Shown in pieces: positions 27,543 through 36,753 of a DNA stretch of 50,663 bases. Numbering within the stretch: the stretch's first letter is position 1; every line of letters begins with the position of its first letter. Under the pieces are notes generated by a model that was not told the DNA's origin, did no database searches, and was given only the letters and a program-made list of their open reading frames with translations. The stretch covers positions 1-50,663 of the forward strand of contig VXSG01000108.1 of NCBI GenBank assembly GCA_009838075.1, in the 5' to 3' direction. This DNA is from Boseongicola sp. SB0665_bin_10. GTDB lineage: Bacteria; Pseudomonadota; Alphaproteobacteria; Rhodobacterales; Rhodobacteraceae. Made by a program: the position numbers and the translations under genes.

Positions 27543-28244
27543 TCAGGCACCCAGGAGACGCTCGACCCAGAGGGGCACGACTTGCGTTGCCGGCCCCTCG
27601 ATCCTCGCATGAAAGAGCCGGGAGACTTCCGACGGCGCAAGATTGATCTCGATCGTGTGCGCGCCCGCCCTTCTGGCCTCGCCGACGAATCCGGCCGCCG
27701 GATGGACCTGGCCGCTTGTCCCGATGGCGGCGAAGACATCGGCCGAATCAAGGTGCCCGGCGATCTCGTCGAGCGCATGCGGAACTTCGCCGAACCAGAC
27801 GACGTCCGGCCGGGTGGCCGCCTCCGAGCATTCGGGACACGGGTCGGCGGCGTGCATTTCCATGGGCGCGTCCCATCCTGCGCCGCAGGATGCGCAGGTT
27901 GCACGGTCAAGCCTCCCATGCATGTGAATCGCGGCGGTCCCTGCAGCCTCATGAAGCGAGTCGACGTTTTGCGTAATGATCACGACCTCGCCCGGATGGT
28001 CCCTTTCAAGCCGGGCAAGCGCGGCATGCGCCCCGTTCGGCTTCGCGCCGGCCGCGTTCCTGCGCCGGGCATTGTAGAAGTCATGGACCTTGGCCGGGTC
28101 GCGGCGGAATCCTTCCGGCGTGGCCACCTCGTTCAGGTCGAATCGTGTCCAGGCACCGCCCTTGTCGCGGAAAGTGCCAAGCCCGCTCTCGGCCGAGACG
28201 CCGGCGCCGGTCAACACGACGATCTTGCCGGGGTTCCTGTCCAT
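27543..28244 (-). CDS. cobB: Sirtuin NAD-dependent protein deacylase (CobB-like)
   Basis: This 233-residue sirtuin has the NAD-binding GAGVSAESGLGTFR, ITQNVDSLHEAAG, the catalytic HMHGRL and a zinc site CASC...CPEC. Residues Y57 and R60 in FYNARRR form the Tyr-x2-Arg pair that, in SIRT5 and E. coli CobB, lets the enzyme remove succinyl and other acidic acyl groups. It is therefore predicted to be a desuccinylase as well as a deacetylase. It is convergent with the copper chaperone and divergent from pth. Complete at both ends. Confidence 0.92.
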   Translation of the reverse strand: MDRNPGKIVVLTGAGVSAESGLGTFRDKGGAWTRFDLNEVATPEGFRRDPAKVHDFYNARRRNAAGAKPNGAHAALARLERDHPGEVVIITQNVDSLHEAAGTAAIHMHGRLDRATCASCGAGWDAPMEMHAADPCPECSEAATRPDVVWFGEVPHALDEIAGHLDSADVFAAIGTSGQVHPAAGFVGEARRAGAHTIEINLAPSEVSRLFHARIEGPATQVVPLWVERLLGA

Positions 28245-28336
28245 GTCCGGACCATGTTAACGGGTGGCGGCAAGCGCGGGAAGCGCGATGGCAGCCGTGT
28301 CCCTTGCGACACCGGTCGGCGGAACAGGATGGGCGC

Positions 28337-29017
28337 ATGAAACTCTTCGTTGGACTTGGCAATCCGGGGGCCAGGTACGCCGGGCATCGGCACAATGTCG
28401 GCTACATGGTGGTCGACAGGATTGCAGCCGATCACGGCTTTGGCGGGTGGAGGTCGAAATTCCAGGGACAGGTCTGCGACGGGCGGCTGGGATCCGGCAA
28501 GATCATGCTGCTGAAGCCCCAGACTTTCATGAACAACTCGGGCCAGGCGGTTGGCGAAGCCCAGCGATTCCACAGGCTGGCGCCGGAAGACGTGATCGTG
28601 TTTCATGACGAGATCGACCTGGGGCCGGGCAAGATGCGCGTCAAGCGCGGCGGCGGCAATGCCGGGCACAATGGCCTGCGCTCGATTGATGCCCATGTCG
28701 GCAACAACTACCGGCGCGTCAGGATCGGCGTCGGACACCCCGGCCGGAGGGATGCCGTCCATGCCCACGTCCTGAGGGACTTCTCCAAGGCGGACCGGGC
28801 CTGGCTGGAAGATCTTCTGACCGGGATCTCGGACGGCGCGCCCTTCCTGGCCGAGGACGACATCGACAAGTTCCGCAACGCCGCATCGCTCCATGCGGCG
28901 CGTCCGGCCGGGAAGGCCGACACCGCACCGCGGCGACAGGAACCGGTTGCCGCATCTCCGGCTGACGGTGATGACCGATCTGCGCTGCAAAGGCTTCTCG
29001 ACAGGTTCCGGCGATAG
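28337..29017 (+). CDS. pth: Peptidyl-tRNA hydrolase
   Basis: Pth (226 residues) frees tRNA from stalled peptidyl-tRNA. The N-terminus LFVGLGNPGARYAGHRHNVG includes N9 and the catalytic H19; FMNNSG, FHDEIDLGPGKMRVK and GGGNAGHNGLRS supply the other active-site residues. A 35-residue Ala/Pro/Arg-rich tail extends beyond the enzyme core, as in other alphaproteobacterial forms. The start at 28337 gives the family N-terminus and is preceded by AGGATGG. Usually rplY precedes pth; here a sirtuin is divergent. Confidence 0.95.
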   Translation: MKLFVGLGNPGARYAGHRHNVGYMVVDRIAADHGFGGWRSKFQGQVCDGRLGSGKIMLLKPQTFMNNSGQAVGEAQRFHRLAPEDVIVFHDEIDLGPGKMRVKRGGGNAGHNGLRSIDAHVGNNYRRVRIGVGHPGRRDAVHAHVLRDFSKADRAWLEDLLTGISDGAPFLAEDDIDKFRNAASLHAARPAGKADTAPRRQEPVAASPADGDDRSALQRLLDRFRR

Positions 29018-29162
29018 CCTGCCGTGCGTGATCCACAAGATGTCCGGCACCAGGCACGCCGCGAACGATGCGGGACGTGACAATGCAGACATTCACAGTT
29101 GTCCCGCCACGCTGTATCCTGTGTCGACGGTCGCACGGCCACCACGGGACAAGGAGCCTCTC

Positions 29163-29537
29163 ATGAACAAAGATCCCTCCGTCAACGTCCTTGGCGACCC
29201 GCTCGAGCCTTGCTCGATCGATCCCGTCACGGGGTTCTTCCGGGACGGGTGCTGCAACACGTGCAGCGAGGACCAGGGAAGTCACACGGTCTGCGCGATC
29301 ATGACCGCGGAGTTCCTGGCCTATTCCAAGTATGTCGGCAACGACCTGTCGACGCCGCGCCCGGAATTCCGTTTCTCCGGGCTGAAACCGGGAGACGCAT
29401 GGTGTCTCTGCGCGGGACGCTTCCTGCAGGCTGCGGACGAAGGCGCCGGCCCGCAGGTGCGGCTGGCTTCCACGCACCGCAAGGCGCTGGACATCGTGCC
29501 GCTGGAGATCCTGACGGAGCACGCCACGGCCGAATGA
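29163..29537 (+). CDS. DUF2237 family protein
   Basis: This 124-residue protein of unknown function has the DUF2237 pattern: NVLGDPLEPCSIDPVTGFFRDGCC near the N-terminus (written in the family as L-x-x-C-x-x-D-P-x-T-G-x-x-R-D-G-x-C), HTVCAIMTAEFLAYSK, then PGDAWCLCAGRF and the closing HRKALDIVPLEIL. Several cysteines suggest metal binding. AAGGAG precedes the ATG. It follows pth by 145 bases and converges on atpF. Confidence 0.88.
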   Translation: MNKDPSVNVLGDPLEPCSIDPVTGFFRDGCCNTCSEDQGSHTVCAIMTAEFLAYSKYVGNDLSTPRPEFRFSGLKPGDAWCLCAGRFLQAADEGAGPQVRLASTHRKALDIVPLEILTEHATAE

Positions 29538-29645
29538 CCGGTACCGGCCAAAGTGGCAGCGTCGGTTTCGGGACCCTTGTGCATGCGTCGCGTCGCAACG
29601 GACCATGCCCTTTCCTGCATGCCGGGACGAACCCGGCGAACGGGG

Positions 29646-30218
29646 CTATTGCAGCTTTGCCTCGACGGTCGCGATCGCCTCGTCGATCATTTCGCCTGCC
29701 CGGTCCGCGCTCATCCCCTCGGCAATCACCTGGCCGGCCACGGAGACCGCAATCCTCACGGCCTCTTCACGCACCTGCTTGACGGCACGTTGCTCGGCGG
29801 ACGCGATCTGGTCCTGCGCGGCCTGGATCCGCCTCTCGATCGCGACGGCGAGGTCCTTCCTTGCCTGTTCCGCAGCTTCCGCCGCGCTTTCCCTCGCAGC
29901 CGCGGTGATGCGCTCGGAGTGGTCTCCGACTTCACGCTGCCTGCTTTCGAACTCCGCAAGGATCGATTCCGCTTCCTCCCGGAGTGCGCGGGCCTCGTCC
30001 AGCTCCGCCTGGATGCCGGCCGCGCGCTTGTCGAGAAGCCCGGCGACCAGGGACGGCACCTTGAAATAGACGAGCACGCCAATGAACAGCAGGAACGCGA
30101 GCGTGACGATGAAGTCCGTGTTCGACAGCTTGTAGAACTCGAGCGAAAACGGGTTCTTCGAAGCGGCAGCGGCCGGAGATGCCGCCAGGAGGGCAATCAG
30201 GGAAAGCGCTCTCGTCAT
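29646..30218 (-). CDS. atpF: ATP synthase F0 subunit b
   Basis: Subunit b (190 residues) is part of the peripheral stalk that links the membrane a/c rotor unit to F1. A hydrophobic N-terminus resembling a signal peptide precedes FIVTLAFLLFIGVLVYF, the membrane anchor, followed by a long charged coiled coil typical of stator subunits. It is the last gene of the F0 operon and starts four bases after the b' stop. The F1 genes are elsewhere, the usual split arrangement of alphaproteobacteria. Confidence 0.93.
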   Translation of the reverse strand: MTRALSLIALLAASPAAAASKNPFSLEFYKLSNTDFIVTLAFLLFIGVLVYFKVPSLVAGLLDKRAAGIQAELDEARALREEAESILAEFESRQREVGDHSERITAAARESAAEAAEQARKDLAVAIERRIQAAQDQIASAEQRAVKQVREEAVRIAVSVAGQVIAEGMSADRAGEMIDEAIATVEAKLQ

Positions 30219-30222
30219 CGCC

Positions 30223-30759
30223 CTATCCCTTCATCTGCGCGGCCACCGCCGCGTCAATTGCGGCGCCGTCAACCTTGACGCCCAACGCCGCCACGACGTC
30301 ACTTGCCGCACTGCGCGCGACGTCTCGGACTGCCTCGGCCGCACCCTTGCGAATCTCGTCGATGCGGGCTTCGCTTTCGGCGGCCCTGGACGCAATCTCG
30401 GCATCGGCCCTCTCGATCGCGGCATCGACCTCGGCCTGCATTTCGGCCTTGGCTTCGGCGGCAATCCGGCCCGCCTCGGCACGGGCCTCGGCAAGAGCCC
30501 TTTCATACGCCTCCTCGGCGTTGGCGGCCTTCTGCTTCAGTTCCTCCGCGGTCGCGATGTCGCTCGTGATCGCGCCCTGTCGTGCGGCGAGCACTTCGGC
30601 GATCCTGGGCAACGCCACCCGGGACAGGACGAGATAGATCACGACAAGCGTGACCACGAGCCAGAAGACCTGGTTCGGAAACGTGGAGAAGTCGAGCTGC
30701 GGCATGCCGACCGAACTCTCGGCGGCACCGTTTGCAGCGTCCGCGGCCTCTGTCGCCAT
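30223..30759 (-). CDS. atpX: ATP synthase F0 subunit b' (diverged second b subunit)
   Basis: Subunit b' (178 residues) pairs with b in the peripheral stalk of photosynthetic-type and alphaproteobacterial ATP synthases. After [17 protein letters not shown] comes the anchor helix [18 protein letters not shown], then an Ala/Glu/Arg-rich coiled coil. The ATG at 30759 is chosen because GAGGAGG lies seven bases upstream; an in-frame TTG five codons earlier would swallow this site. It lies between atpE and atpF. Confidence 0.92.
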   Translation of the reverse strand: MATEAADAANGAAESSVGMPQLDFSTFPNQVFWLVVTLVVIYLVLSRVALPRIAEVLAARQGAITSDIATAEELKQKAANAEEAYERALAEARAEAGRIAAEAKAEMQAEVDAAIERADAEIASRAAESEARIDEIRKGAAEAVRDVARSAASDVVAALGVKVDGAAIDAAVAAQMKG

Positions 30760-30836
30760 GGCCAGCCTCCTCAAACCTTGTTGTCATCTCCCGAACGACT
30801 CTCGCGAGCACCCGGTGCGAAGGGTTGGCGAGGGCC

Positions 30837-31073
30837 CTAGACAGCGAACATCAGCAGGAGCGCGACGAGGAACGAGAAGATCCCGAGAGCCTCCGAAAAC
30901 GCGATGCCGATGAACATCGTTGCCATCTGTCCGGGAGCCGCCGACGGATTGCGCAGCGCGCCGGAAAGAAAGTTTCCAACGACATGGCCCACACCGACCG
31001 CGGCCCCGCCCATGCCCGTACAGGCCAGGCCGGCGCCAATATAGGCTCCCATTTGTACGACGTCACCTTCCAT
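30837..31073 (-). CDS. atpE: ATP synthase F0 subunit c
   Basis: Subunit c (78 residues) forms the proton-driven rotor ring. Two helices are joined by the polar loop ALRNPSA; the first is glycine-rich ([21 protein letters not shown]) and the second carries the proton-binding glutamate in [11 protein letters not shown]. Two ATGs lie six bases apart; the inner one at 31073 is preferred because AAGGAG lies seven bases before it, while it nearly abuts the outer one. Confidence 0.95.
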   Translation of the reverse strand: MEGDVVQMGAYIGAGLACTGMGGAAVGVGHVVGNFLSGALRNPSAAPGQMATMFIGIAFSEALGIFSFLVALLLMFAV

Positions 31074-31127
31074 TTGCATTCTCCTTGCGTTGGACGTGTT
31101 TCCTTCGGCGGCCGACCCGCCGTTGAT

Positions 31128-31883
31128 TCAGTGATGCGGATGCAGCGCGTCCCTCAGGTAGACGCATGTGAGGATGGCGAACACGTAGGCCTGGATGAAC
31201 GACACGAGCGTCTCGAGCGCATAGATTGCCGCGATCGCGAGAACCGACAGCGGAGAGATTGCGACGATGGCCGCAAAGGTCGCGAAGACCTTGATCACCG
31301 CGTGGCCGGCCATCATGTTGCCCGCAAGCCGGATCGAATGGCTGACCGGCCGCACGAAGTAGCTGATGACTTCGATGACCGCGAGGATCGGGCGCAACAC
31401 CAGCGGCGCCGCCTCGATCCAGAAAAGCCCGAAAAAGCCTGCGCCGTTCTTGACGAACCCGATGACGGTGACCGTCACGAAGACCACGATTGCCATGACG
31501 GCCGTGACCGCGATGTGGCTGGTCGTCGTGAATGACAGCGGCAGGAGACCCAGGAAGTTCGAAAACACGATGAACATGAACAGGGTCATGATGTAGGGAA
31601 AGTAACGCAGCCCGTCCTTGCCCACGACATCCTCGACCATCCTGTAGACAAAGCCGTAAGCGAGTTCCGCCACCGACTGGGTCCGCGTCGGCACCAGCGC
31701 CCGGCCCCGCGTGCCCAGAACAAGGAGCGCCACGACGCAAAGGACGGCAAGCGCCATCCAGAAGGTCACGTTGGTAATCGTGACGATGCCTACCGGCCCG
31801 TCGCCAAAGAGCGGCTTGACGATGAACTGGTCCATTGGGTGGAACGCCAGTCCGCCTTCCTCTCCGCGTGTCTCGGTCGCCAC
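31128..31883 (-). CDS. atpB: ATP synthase F0 subunit a
   Basis: Subunit a (251 residues) forms the proton half-channels. Several membrane helices are visible. [14 protein letters not shown] contains the essential arginine that faces the c ring, and the C-terminal helix [19 protein letters not shown] is characteristic. Translation starts with GTG at 31883, one base after the atpI stop, and AGGGGG lies just upstream. Complete. Confidence 0.95.
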   Translation of the reverse strand: MATETRGEEGGLAFHPMDQFIVKPLFGDGPVGIVTITNVTFWMALAVLCVVALLVLGTRGRALVPTRTQSVAELAYGFVYRMVEDVVGKDGLRYFPYIMTLFMFIVFSNFLGLLPLSFTTTSHIAVTAVMAIVVFVTVTVIGFVKNGAGFFGLFWIEAAPLVLRPILAVIEVISYFVRPVSHSIRLAGNMMAGHAVIKVFATFAAIVAISPLSVLAIAAIYALETLVSFIQAYVFAILTCVYLRDALHPHH

Positions 31884-31884
31884 C

Positions 31885-32214
31885 TCAGTCCCCCTGCTTG
31901 TCGTCCCCGGACGGGTCCGGCGGCTGAATTTCCCTGGCCGTGTGCATCATGGTCCTGATGCCGGCGGCGAACCCGAAGAGCGTGAGGACGATCATCAGCC
32001 ACGGCGCCGTGCCGAACAGGGTGTCAAGCCCGAAGCCGATCCCGAAACCGATCCCCAGCCCCACGACCAGTTCAAGAACCATGCGCCAGGCCACATGGGC
32101 CTGGGAATAGTGCTCGTCCTGGTGGCGTTTCGGCGCATCCTTGCCGCGCCTTTCCGCGAGTTTCGCGTCCAGCGCCTCAAGCCGGGCCTTCCGATCCCCG
32201 TCGGCTGCGGCCAT
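31885..32214 (-). CDS. atpI: AtpI, F0 assembly/accessory protein
   Basis: This 109-residue protein has a charged N-terminal third ([18 protein letters not shown]) and two membrane helices with a glycine-rich first segment ([20 protein letters not shown]) and a second [15 protein letters not shown]. It matches the alphaproteobacterial AtpI/AtpQ-type protein that helps assemble the c ring. It is the first gene of the F0 operon. The 208 bases between it and the divergent ArsR gene should carry the operon promoter. Confidence 0.9.
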   Translation of the reverse strand: MAAADGDRKARLEALDAKLAERRGKDAPKRHQDEHYSQAHVAWRMVLELVVGLGIGFGIGFGLDTLFGTAPWLMIVLTLFGFAAGIRTMMHTAREIQPPDPSGDDKQGD

Positions 32215-32422
32215 GCCAAAAACACCCCGTGAGAGTTCCCGCGCTGTCTAGGCAGGGAGCCGGGGCGAGTCAAGCAACCGGGAATCGCAGGCGAGCGATC
32301 TGCAACCACTTGATTCAAAACGATCAACGGCGGGCCCCATCGAATGGGTCGGCATCGTCCGCAAGGCGGGCATATTCAACCTTCCGGTTGACGATCCGGA
32401 GCTTTGCGCGGCAGATGCAGCA

Positions 32423-32749
32423 ATGAAACCGGCACTTGACGCCATATTTCAGGCGCTTGCGGACCCCACGCGCCGACAGATTCTGACCATGCTTCTCGAG
32501 GACGACATGGCGGTCACGGACGTGGCGGAGCCCTTTGACATGTCGCTGGCCGCAATCTCCAAGCATCTCCGCGTGCTGGTCCACGCCGGGCTTGTCAGCC
32601 AGGAAAGGCGCGGCCGGGTCGTCTGGTGCCAGCTCGAGCCGCAGGCCCTCAAGGACGCCAGCGTCTGGATGCAGGGCTTCGGCCAGTTCGAGCCGGTCGA
32701 CCTGGATGCATTCGAGGCGTTCCTGGAACGCGAACTGACCCGGGATTGA
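32423..32749 (+). CDS. ArsR-family transcriptional regulator
   Basis: This 108-residue winged-helix protein begins LDAIFQALADPTRRQILTML, the standard ArsR entry helix. The recognition helix lies in DMSLAAISKHLRVLVHAGLV, and the wing in SQERRGRVVWCQLEP. No metal-binding cysteine cluster of the ArsR/SmtB kind is present in the recognition helix, so a metal signal is doubtful. It is divergent from atpI. Its usual partner, an SRPBCC-fold gene, is not adjacent. The ribosome-binding site is weak. Confidence 0.88.
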   Translation: MKPALDAIFQALADPTRRQILTMLLEDDMAVTDVAEPFDMSLAAISKHLRVLVHAGLVSQERRGRVVWCQLEPQALKDASVWMQGFGQFEPVDLDAFEAFLERELTRD

Positions 32750-33061
32750 AGCGTTCACGCGTTCCCGGACCCGGACATCCCCCCGCTTCGGGTCGCCCCA
32801 ATTCAACGGCACGTCATTGTGCGCAACACGTCCCGGCTTCCGGCAAGGCGGGCCTCCAGGCAGTCGCGAAAGCGCGGCCCCTCCGTCGCGGCGCGCCGAA
32901 CCCCCGCATGTTCATGGGAAAGCGCGCGTCCAGGCAAGCGTTGCCGCCCGGTGGCCCGCTCCAGCGGAAGCGAACGTGCCGCCTGCGCCATGCATTCGCC
33001 CGCTTTCGCAGCCCCGGATTCCGCAGGTGACGCGAATCCCGCGCCGTGGTATCATGCGACC
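32750..33061. other. 312-bp gap with nothing recognised
   Basis: No gene, RNA or repeat is supported between the ArsR gene and the PilM/PilP-like gene. The frame of the following gene stays open leftwards to 32819, but no ribosome-binding site or family-like N-terminus supports that extension. Confidence 0.5.
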
Positions 33062-35500
33062 ATGCGAAATTCTTGGGGTCTCGAACTCGATGCGTCCGTT
33101 GTCCGGTTGATGCGCCGGGACGACCTCGTGTGGACGGAAATCGCCAGGGAGAGGATCGAAGGCGCAGATTTCGAAGAGCGCATGAAGGCGCTGGTGGCGC
33201 TGATCGGGAATGGCACGGCGGCGGACCTGCTGTTTCCTCGCAGCCAGGTACTGTACGCAGATGTCCGGATCGATCCTGACAGGGCCACGCGGCAGGAACT
33301 CGAACGCGTCCTGGACGCGCATTTCCAGCACCGGATCGGCAAACCGGATCTCGACTGGGAAGTGACGGCAAACGGCACCGTGCGGGTCGCGGCGATTTCG
33401 CTGGAGACCCTGAAAGAGGCCCTGGACTTTGCTTCGGCGCACGGTGTCCGGGTCGGCAAGCTCTCCTCGCTCGCGGACCCGGCCGACTTCCCTCGCTCTC
33501 CCAGCTTCTGCGGACGCGGCGCTGAAGTCCCGCTTTCGTCCATGTTCGACAATGCCTCGACCGCCAGGGCCCGCAAGAACCCCGTTGCAAGGCTGATACC
33601 CGTCGCGGGGTTGGGCGGCCGCTTGCCGCCCTTGCCGGGCGCGGTTGGCCGCTGGATTCCGCAGCGCCAGCGAACCGCCGCGACATTCGCCGCGGCGCTC
33701 GTCGCCGCCGCGGGAGCAGCGGCGCTGCTATGGACCACCTTGCCGCCCGGGCCCGGGACTTCCGAACGGCCGCTGGAGGAACGCCCCGAGAGCGAGCTGG
33801 CCTCGGCGGCACCCGTCTTCGAACCGGACCAGGCCGCCGCGCCGGCGCCGGGGAGCATGGACAGGGCGAACGATCTCATCCTGCAGCAACCGGCGGTCGT
33901 CCACACGGGCGCGCGGCAGCTCGCTGACCTGTGGCGTCGGGGCGAACCCCGGGCGCCCGCCGACGACGCCGTCGTCACCCCGGCGCCCCTGACGAATGCA
34001 CTGGCCTTGACGCAGCCGCATGCCCTGCCCTTGCCGCAAGCCGGGCACGAAGCGCCTGAGCGCGTGGACACGGCCCATGGTCTCCTGCTGCAACAACCGC
34101 CGGTCGTCCACGCCGACGCGCGGCCGCTGTCGGACCGGTGGCGTCGGGGGGCGCTTCGGGCCCCTGCCGACGACACCGGCATCGCCACCGCGCGCGCGCC
34201 GACAACGTTGGCCCTGGCGCGACCGCACCTCCCGCCCGCCCCGCAAGCCGGGCACGACGTCCCGGAGCGCGTGGACACGGGCCATGGTCTCCTGCTGCAA
34301 CAGCCGCCGGTCGTCCATGCCGACGCGCGGCGGCTCGCGGGCCTGTGGCGTCGGAGCGCGCTTCGGGCCCCTGCCGACGACACCGGCATCGCCACCGCGC
34401 GCCCGCCGACAGCGTCGGCCTTGGCGCGACCGCATCTGCCGCCCTCACCGCAAGCCGGGCATGACGCGCCGGAGCGCGTGGATACGGCCCATGGTCTCCT
34501 GCTGCAGCAACCGCCGGTCGTCCACGCCGACTCGCAGCAATTGTCGGACATGCGGCTTCGGCGCATGCATCAGGCGCCCGCGGGTGACGCCAACATCACC
34601 GCCGCGCCCCTGGCGAGAGCGTTGGCGCTGACCCGGCCGCATCTCGCGCCATCGCCGCAAGCCGGGCAGGCGGCAGCTCCCGTCCTGGACGCCCCGTTCC
34701 CGCCGGGCAGCGAATCACTGGCATCCGCAACCGCAGACCGCCTCATGCCGCGGGACGGTTCGCCGCCCGGAACGAAACCCGCAACTGGCCGGCCGGCATA
34801 CGCCTTGCGTGAAACAGGCGACTTCCCGGGAGGCCCCGCCGACGCAGGACCTGCCCGGGAAACGGGCGCCGCTCACGCTCCCGTCCCTCCCGAATTCCTG
34901 CCACGCATGCGACCCGACGGGTTTGCGGAATACGTCGAACGCCTGAAGTTCGGCGGTCGCTCTCTTGCGGAGCTCGCGACACTGCGTGCCCTGCCGCGAC
35001 CGGCTTCGGCCCAGCAACTGGCCGCCGGCTCGGCTGAACCGTCCGCTGCGCCGATCGGTTCCGGTTCTTCGGCACCCGGCATGCGGCCTGACAATTTCGA
35101 TGCGGTCGTCGCGGCGGTCGATGCCCAGAGACGTCTCGCGGCCGCCGCGCAGGCACGGCGGGCACGGGAGGCCGCGAGGAATGCGGCCGCCGCCCTGGTT
35201 GCAGACGCCGAACCCGAATTGTCGCAGCAGGACCAGGCGAGCCGGGGCACGCCGTCGCGTTCGACCGTTGCCACCCGCGCGACGATCCCCAATGCGATCA
35301 GGCTCAACGAGGTGAACCTCGTGGGCGTCTTCGGCACGACGGGCGATCGTCGCGCACTCGTTCGCCTGCCCTCGGGAAGATACGTGCGCGTGCGGGTCGG
35401 CGATCGCGTCGACGGGGGCAGGGTTGCACGGATCACCGAAAGCGAACTGTTCTACCAGAAAGGCAACCGCACGGTCTCGCTGAGCGTCCCGAGAGGCTGA
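33062..35500 (+). CDS. Large membrane protein with tandem repeats; PilM/GspL-like N-terminus and PilP/GspC-like C-terminus
   Basis: This 812-residue protein has three parts. Residues 1-150 (WGLELDASVVRLMRRDD, then VLYADVRIDPDRATRQELE) recall the actin-like fold of PilM/GspL pilus-assembly proteins. A single membrane helix follows at about 205-226. Residues about 265-540 form four copies of a 69-residue repeat. The end (about 745-812) has IRLNEVNLVGVFGTTGDRRALV and RYVRVRVGDRVDGGRVARI, a PilP/GspC-type domain. As I recall, related two-ended proteins occur in Rhodobacterales under names such as translation initiation factor 2 or pilus assembly protein. It stands alone here, without secretion or pilus genes. 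Function unproven. Confidence 0.7.
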   Translation: MRNSWGLELDASVVRLMRRDDLVWTEIARERIEGADFEERMKALVALIGNGTAADLLFPRSQVLYADVRIDPDRATRQELERVLDAHFQHRIGKPDLDWEVTANGTVRVAAISLETLKEALDFASAHGVRVGKLSSLADPADFPRSPSFCGRGAEVPLSSMFDNASTARARKNPVARLIPVAGLGGRLPPLPGAVGRWIPQRQRTAATFAAALVAAAGAAALLWTTLPPGPGTSERPLEERPESELASAAPVFEPDQAAAPAPGSMDRANDLILQQPAVVHTGARQLADLWRRGEPRAPADDAVVTPAPLTNALALTQPHALPLPQAGHEAPERVDTAHGLLLQQPPVVHADARPLSDRWRRGALRAPADDTGIATARAPTTLALARPHLPPAPQAGHDVPERVDTGHGLLLQQPPVVHADARRLAGLWRRSALRAPADDTGIATARPPTASALARPHLPPSPQAGHDAPERVDTAHGLLLQQPPVVHADSQQLSDMRLRRMHQAPAGDANITAAPLARALALTRPHLAPSPQAGQAAAPVLDAPFPPGSESLASATADRLMPRDGSPPGTKPATGRPAYALRETGDFPGGPADAGPARETGAAHAPVPPEFLPRMRPDGFAEYVERLKFGGRSLAELATLRALPRPASAQQLAAGSAEPSAAPIGSGSSAPGMRPDNFDAVVAAVDAQRRLAAAAQARRAREAARNAAAALVADAEPELSQQDQASRGTPSRSTVATRATIPNAIRLNEVNLVGVFGTTGDRRALVRLPSGRYVRVRVGDRVDGGRVARITESELFYQKGNRTVSLSVPRG
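33855..34680 (+). repeat. Four tandem 207-bp repeats inside the PilM/PilP-like gene
   Basis: A 207-bp unit encoding 69 residues recurs with starts near 33855, 34061, 34268 and 34475. The middle copies share VDTAHGLLLQQPPVVHADAR, then WRRGALRAPADDTGIATA and ALARPHLPPxPQAGHDxPER. The first and last copies are more diverged, as expected for repeat growth from the centre by unequal crossing-over. The length is a multiple of three, so copy number can change without breaking the frame. Confidence 0.9.
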
Positions 35501-35516
35501 CAGGACGCGCCGGCGG

Positions 35517-36620
35517 CTATCCGGAAGCCGCTTCGCCGTATTCGCCCCTTGCGAGCTCCTCGGCCTCGATCGATTCGAAGAGCGCCTTGAAATTGCCTTC
35601 CCCGAACCCCTCGTCGCCCTTCCTCTGGATGAACTCGAAGAAAATCGGTCCGATCACGGTCTTCGAGAACACCTGGAGCAGGATCCTGGTCTCGCCGCCG
35701 TTCACGACACCCTCCCCGTCGATCAGGATGCCGTGCTTCTTCATCCTTTCGATCGGCTCCTCATGGCCGGCCACACGCTGCCTTGACAGTCCGTAATACG
35801 TGGCCGGCGGCGGCGGCATGAATCGAACGCCATTCCCGTGGATCGCATCGGTTGCGTCGTAGATGTCGCGCGCGCCCACGGCGATGTGCTGGATGCCTTC
35901 GCCGTTGTACTTCTTCAGGTAGGTGACGATCTGGCCCGTCTCGCCACGGTCCTCGTTGATCGGAATGCGTATCCTTCCGCAAGGCGACGTGAGGGCGCGA
36001 CTGTAGAGCCCCGTGTATTTTCCCTGGATGTCGAAGAAGCGGATTTCCTTGAAGTTGAACAGGTCGCCGTAGAACCGGAACCACACGTCCATGTTGCCCT
36101 TGAAGACGTTGTGGGTCAGGTGGTCGATGTACCAGAACCCCACGCCCTCCGGCTTGCTGGTCGCAAGCCAGTTGAACTCCTCGTTGTAGGGCGAGGTGTC
36201 GTGGTAGCGGTCGATGAAATAGATGAGGCTGCCGCCAATGCCGACGATGGCCGGCACGTCCATGGTCTTCCCCGGTCCGCCATGTTCCTCGGCTCCAAGC
36301 GCCACGGCACGCGCGAGGGCGTGTTTCGCGTCCGCGACGCGCCAGGCCATCGATGGCGCAGCGGGCCCGTGCTTGGCGACGAACCCGCTCGCGTGGCTGC
36401 AGGGCTCGGCATTGATGACGTAGGTGATGTCGCCCTGCTGCCAAAGCTCGATGGCCTTGGTCCTGTGCGTCGCGACATGCGCGTATCCCATTCGGGCGAA
36501 CAGGTCCCGGAGTTCCTGCGGCTCGGGATGGGCGAATTCAACGAACTCGAACCCGTCGGTTCCGGCCGGATTGTCCGGCGTGATCGTGGACCTGGGCGCG
36601 TCATGCGGAAAGGGACCCAA
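35517..36620 (-). CDS. hpd: 4-Hydroxyphenylpyruvate dioxygenase
   Basis: HPPD (367 residues) converts 4-hydroxyphenylpyruvate to homogentisate in tyrosine breakdown, with ferrous iron. The iron ligands are seen in YIDHLTHNV (His), GIQHIAVGARDI (His) and PIFFEFIQRKGDEGFG (Glu). The substrate-side motifs FMPPPPATYY and GVVNGGETRILLQVFS are also present. Complete and of the usual bacterial length. A divergent Lrp-type regulator shares its 133-base upstream region, the typical control layout. Homogentisate pathway genes are not in this window. Confidence 0.96.
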   Translation of the reverse strand: MGPFPHDAPRSTITPDNPAGTDGFEFVEFAHPEPQELRDLFARMGYAHVATHRTKAIELWQQGDITYVINAEPCSHASGFVAKHGPAAPSMAWRVADAKHALARAVALGAEEHGGPGKTMDVPAIVGIGGSLIYFIDRYHDTSPYNEEFNWLATSKPEGVGFWYIDHLTHNVFKGNMDVWFRFYGDLFNFKEIRFFDIQGKYTGLYSRALTSPCGRIRIPINEDRGETGQIVTYLKKYNGEGIQHIAVGARDIYDATDAIHGNGVRFMPPPPATYYGLSRQRVAGHEEPIERMKKHGILIDGEGVVNGGETRILLQVFSKTVIGPIFFEFIQRKGDEGFGEGNFKALFESIEAEELARGEYGEAASG

Positions 36621-36714
36621 TTGCGCATCTCCTTCTGTTTCGCTGGGTCACCGTAGCGCAACAACGGCGCAGGTTTTGCGCGTTTTTCGAGGGATCATGC
36701 GGTCTGTCCGCAGA

Positions 36715-36748
36715 AATATTGCATATTTTGCCAGAATTGTGCATGATT
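36715..36748. promoter_or_regulatory. AT-rich hpd/lrp intergenic region with possible promoter and dyad
   Basis: In this AT-rich stretch TTGCAT (36719-36724) and CATGAT (36742-36747), 17 bases apart, could be the promoter of the regulator gene. The start codon follows only six bases later and has no ribosome-binding site, so a leaderless transcript is possible. TGCA occurs at both 36720-36723 and 36740-36743, a 20-bp spacing that could mark an autoregulatory site. All inference. Confidence 0.3.
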
Positions 36749-36753
36749 CCCGC

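Noticed and set aside
33855-34680. CRISPR or non-coding satellite array
   Set aside because: The 207-bp units are coding, in frame, and lack the short repeat/unique spacer pattern; no cas genes are present anywhere in the window.
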